From positions 1-7,727 of the forward strand of contig JAVBYH010000329.1 of NCBI GenBank assembly GCA_030824175.1: a stretch of DNA of 7,727 nt. Reading direction: 5' to 3'. This DNA comes from Bacteroidota bacterium (GTDB lineage: Bacteria; Bacteroidota; Ignavibacteria; UBA10030; UBA8401). Positions 5,960 to 7,727 of the stretch are shown piece by piece. The notes below the pieces were generated by a model. It was given only the letters and a program-made list of their open reading frames with translations, ran no database searches and was not told the origin of the DNA. Numbering within the stretch: the stretch's first letter is position 1; each line of letters starts with the position of its first letter. The position numbers and the translations under genes are program-made.

Positions 5960-6424
5960 TCATCGGATGTGTTTCGTGTCGACGGCCTGCCCTTTCACTT
6001 CGACCTGCGGCAGTTCCATAATGTAGACGAGTTGTTTTTCGTTCTTCTCGATCACTTCGTGCCGCGGGAAGTACGTGGATGTGACATAGACGCTCCCCAT
6101 GACCGCCATCGTCAAGAGAACGAGGACGATCGACACAGGGATTGAAAATTTATTACGGATGACGCGGGCAGCTGACGATCGCGCGGCAGACGGCACTGCA
6201 GGCCGATCGCCCAGGATGAGCGCGCCGACACGCTGATCGAGCCTCGCGGGAAAATCGTCCCGTTGCGACGCGTGAATCGACTCCCGGAGCGTAAGCATTC
6301 CATTCAGGTGCCCTCTGCATGCCGCACACGTGGTGAGATGCGCAAAGAGGGCAACGGCATCCGCATCAACCAATTCCCGATCAACGTATACGCTGATCAT
6401 TTCCTTATATTCGCCACAATTCAT
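5960..6424 (-). CDS. Zinc-finger (zf-HC2) transmembrane anti-sigma factor
   Basis: A 154-residue membrane protein expected to hold the upstream ECF sigma factor inactive. The N-terminal cytoplasmic part has the ZAS zinc-finger signature: C3, H29, C33, C36 (HLTTCAAC, an H-x3-C-x2-C motif). A single membrane helix is at ~93-115 (FSIPVSIVLVLLTMAVMGSVYV). About 40 residues (~116-154) would face the periplasm, too short for a separate sensory domain; release may come from regulated proteolysis or a partner such as the next gene product. AAGGAG sits 6 bases before the ATG, the strongest ribosome binding site in the window. It starts 15 bp after the sigma gene stop, so the two are co-transcribed. 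Confidence 0.87.
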   Translation of the reverse strand: MNCGEYKEMISVYVDRELVDADAVALFAHLTTCAACRGHLNGMLTLRESIHASQRDDFPARLDQRVGALILGDRPAVPSAARSSAARVIRNKFSIPVSIVLVLLTMAVMGSVYVTSTYFPRHEVIEKNEKQLVYIMELPQVEVKGQAVDTKHIR

Positions 6425-6439
6425 GGCCGGCTCCTTTCG

Positions 6440-6973
6440 TCAAACAATTCTTGTAATTCGTTCCATCAGCACACAGCGCGCCTTGAATAATCTCGATTTC
6501 ACCGCGCTCACCGTCGAATTCGTGATACGCGCGATCTCGTCGTATGATGCGCCCTCGTATTCCCTCAACACAATCACCTCCCGGTAACCGGGAGAGAGCA
6601 TTTCAATTGCGCTTCGCACACCGTCGGCGGCTTCGTTGCGTTCAAGCATATCGAGAGCCGACGGGTCTGTCGACACGTAATCGTCGTCGAGGCTCACGTC
6701 CGTCGATTTTTCTCGCATGAGGCCGAACGCCTCGTTCCGTGCGATCGTAAAAATCCAGCTGCGCAACAGTGAGGGATTCGTCACAGTCGAACATTTAGAA
6801 AACACTTTCTCGAACGTCTGCTGCAGCGCATCTTCGGCCAACGAGCCGTCGCGCAGGAGCCGGAGGCAGTATTGAAAGAGTCCGTGTTTGTGCAGTTCGT
6901 AGAGATACAGGAATGCCTTCCTGTCGCCTGCGCGCAGCTGCACCAACAACTCTTCGTTGGTATATGGATTCAC
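6440..6973 (-). CDS. ECF-type RNA polymerase sigma factor
   Basis: A 177-residue sigma-70 family factor of the extracytoplasmic function class. Region 2 spans ~8-90, with core-binding EDALQQTFEKVF and the promoter-melting/-10 region SWIFTIARNEAFGLMRE. Region 4 spans ~118-172, with LSPGYREVIVLREYEGASYD and the helix-turn-helix EIARITNSTVSAVKSRLFKAR that reads the -35 element. There is no region 1 or 3, as expected. The start is a GTG at 6973; an in-frame stop TAA lies a few codons upstream and no ATG is available early in the frame. No Shine-Dalgarno sequence is visible before it, in contrast to the strong one of the anti-sigma gene. It is first in a three-gene operon and is preceded by a plausible ECF promoter, suggesting autoregulation. 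Confidence 0.92.
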   Translation of the reverse strand: MNPYTNEELLVQLRAGDRKAFLYLYELHKHGLFQYCLRLLRDGSLAEDALQQTFEKVFSKCSTVTNPSLLRSWIFTIARNEAFGLMREKSTDVSLDDDYVSTDPSALDMLERNEAADGVRSAIEMLSPGYREVIVLREYEGASYDEIARITNSTVSAVKSRLFKARCVLMERITRIV

Positions 6974-7039
6974 AAAGGTCCGGAGGTTAAAACATCGTTA
7001 TGATGTACGGAGGGCCGCTGAAATTCCCACCATCACCAA

Positions 7040-7068
7040 TATAGATGGGAAATTCGGTTAAAAGTTGC
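7040..7068 (-). promoter_or_regulatory. Candidate ECF-type autoregulated promoter of the sigma operon
   Basis: On the minus strand GCAACTT (7068-7062) is followed after 16 bases by TCTATA (7045-7040). This resembles the ECF pattern GGAACTT-N16-TCnnA, with the AAC core intact. Transcription would begin near 7034, about 60 bases before the GTG start. Short inverted arms TTCCCA (7024-7029) and TGGGAA (7046-7051) flank the -10 element. Confidence 0.4.
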
Positions 7069-7145
7069 TCAAATTTTCCGAGAAAATGAAATCAGCACAA
7101 CATCAACAGAATACGGCCGCCGGGGCGTGGTCTCATATGCCGGCA

Positions 7146-7190
7146 TAAAAAAAGGCCTCAACCGTAGAACGGCTGAGGCCTTGATATTTT
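7146..7190 (-). terminator. Rho-independent terminator of the tRNA-Gly transcript
   Basis: A hairpin with arms AAGGCCTCA (7152-7160) and TGAGGCCTT (7174-7182), extended by CCGT/ACGG around an AGA loop with one A/C mismatch. On the minus strand it ends in a run of seven T (7153-7147). It begins just after the tRNA 3' end. The other strand also has a short T-run (7187-7190), so it may act both ways, but no plus-strand gene needs it. Confidence 0.9.
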
Positions 7191-7192
7191 TG

Positions 7193-7265
7193 AGCGGGCG
7201 ACCGGGTTCGAACCGGCGACATTCAGCTTGGGAAGCTGACACTCTACCAACTGAGTTACGCCCGC
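7193..7265 (-). tRNA. tRNA-Gly (anticodon CCC)
   Basis: A complete 73-nt cloverleaf. The acceptor stem GCGGGCG/CGCCCGC is perfect, with discriminator T. The D stem is ACTC/GAGT with loop AGTTGGTA. The anticodon stem TCAGC/GCTGA has loop TTCCCAA, giving anticodon CCC for glycine codon GGG. The T stem GCCGG/CCGGT (one G-U pair) has loop TTCGAAC. The 3' CCA is not encoded (the next bases are CAA), so it must be added after transcription. It stands alone with its own promoter and terminator. Confidence 0.95.
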
Positions 7266-7301
7266 GAGACGATAACGATTGTGCGATCGTTTTCTGCATC
7301 C

Positions 7302-7330
7302 AATTTACGAAAACGACGGACACTTGTCAA
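7302..7330 (-). promoter_or_regulatory. Promoter of the tRNA-Gly gene
   Basis: On the minus strand a perfect TTGACA (7330-7325), a 17-base spacer, then TAAATT (7307-7302). Transcription would start near 7295, giving a leader of about 30 nt. This is ordinary sigma-70 layout, unlike the TTG/TAnnTTTG type proposed for ric and the porin. Downstream, AACGAT (7274-7279) and ATCGTT (7286-7291) form a small inverted repeat in the leader. Confidence 0.65.
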
Positions 7331-7356
7331 CTCGTTTCTGGCGCGCGGGGCGGATT

Positions 7357-7727
7357 TCATTTCAGGAGGCCGTTCTTGTAGAAGTAGCTCATGACATCGG
7401 CGTTCGTTTCCATACCCAGTTTTTCGAGGGCCCGGGCGCGGTAATTGCTCACCGTCTTCGCGCTGAGTGTGAGGAGCAGGGCGATCTCTCCGACGGTGTT
7501 GCCCTCGGCGATGAGGCGGACGACCGTGTATTCGCGATCGGAAAGGAGTTCGTGAAGCGGTTTTTCGTGCTTTCCGTCCACGTCCTCGGCGAGCAGCTGC
7601 GCCAGTAGCGGCGAGACGTATTTCCGGCCGGCAGAGGCGATGCGTATCGCCTGCGGGATCAGTTCCGGTTCGCCGTCCTTGGCGATGTATCCTGAGGCAC
7701 CCGCCCTCAGGGCGCGGACACCATATT
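7357..7727 (-). CDS. NarL/FixJ-family response regulator (C-terminal part; 5' end beyond right edge)
   Basis: The open frame runs from the right edge to a TGA at 7357, giving 123 visible residues. The start of the visible part is the end of a receiver domain: ALRAGASGYIAKDGEPELIP, carrying the conserved strand-5 lysine in GYIAK, then the last helix AIRIASAG. A short linker leads to a GerE/LuxR HTH (LSDREYTVVRLIAEGNTVGE, IALLLTLSAKTVSNYRARAL, then EKLGMETNADVMSYFYKNGL). Unlike the regulator at 2213-2785, what is visible of this receiver is conventional, so phosphorylation by a sensor kinase is likely. Kinase and targets are not in the window. A short 225-bp version beginning at a GTG near 7581 would cut the protein inside the linker and is not the true start. 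Confidence 0.9.
   Translation of the reverse strand, partial: YGVRALRAGASGYIAKDGEPELIPQAIRIASAGRKYVSPLLAQLLAEDVDGKHEKPLHELLSDREYTVVRLIAEGNTVGEIALLLTLSAKTVSNYRARALEKLGMETNADVMSYFYKNGLLK

Noticed and set aside
7193..7265. tRNA as an integration site
   Set aside because: No integrase gene and no direct repeat of the tRNA 3' end is seen in the window.
7069..7381. Short open frames across the tRNA region on both strands
   Set aside because: They read through the tRNA and terminator; the peptide motifs are translated tRNA sequence.

Overview
The window looks like chromosomal DNA of a moderately GC-rich member of the Bacteroidota/Chlorobiota (FCB) group. The signs are a fused FeoA-FeoB iron transporter, a RIC/hemerythrin protein of the type carrying an 'LGFG' N-terminal motif, two promoters close to the Bacteroidota pattern TTG-N19/20-TAnnTTTG, mixed use of Shine-Dalgarno signals, and an ECF sigma/anti-sigma unit followed by a TonB-like protein with a carboxypeptidase-regulatory-like domain. 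The phylum is an inference. One tRNA promoter is of ordinary TTGACA type. Nothing points to a phage, plasmid, transposon or CRISPR array.

Left part (1-4077): the 5' part of feoAB runs leftwards and off the window. Divergent from it is a tight two-gene unit: a RIC/ScdA-like di-iron repair protein (1472-2209), then 3 bp later a NarL/FixJ-type HTH regulator with a degenerate receiver domain (2213-2785). Next comes an OprB-family outer-membrane porin (2911-4077). The most notable observation is a matching palindrome, AATCCC-N8-GGGATW. It lies between feoAB and ric (1341-1360) and again before the porin (2809-2828). In both places it abuts or overlaps the -33 TTG of a candidate promoter, centred about 32 bp upstream of the -7 element. 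Its 7-2-7 half-site geometry resembles NarL-family sites, so the regulator encoded between the two copies is the obvious candidate to bind them. This would make feoAB, ric-regulator and the porin one small iron/nitrosative-stress regulon.

Middle part (4138-5115): a stand-alone J-domain-like protein with an N-terminal coiled coil. Its HPD motif is followed directly by an EF-hand-like acidic loop. It converges on the next operon.

Right part (7045-5161, minus strand): an ECF sigma factor, a zinc-finger anti-sigma factor with one membrane segment, and an exported CarboxypepD_reg-like/TonB C-terminal protein form an operon, with a plausible ECF-type promoter in front. Beyond it, also on the minus strand, are a tRNA-Gly(CCC) with its own promoter and a strong intrinsic terminator, and the C-terminal part of a second NarL/FixJ response regulator that enters from the right edge.
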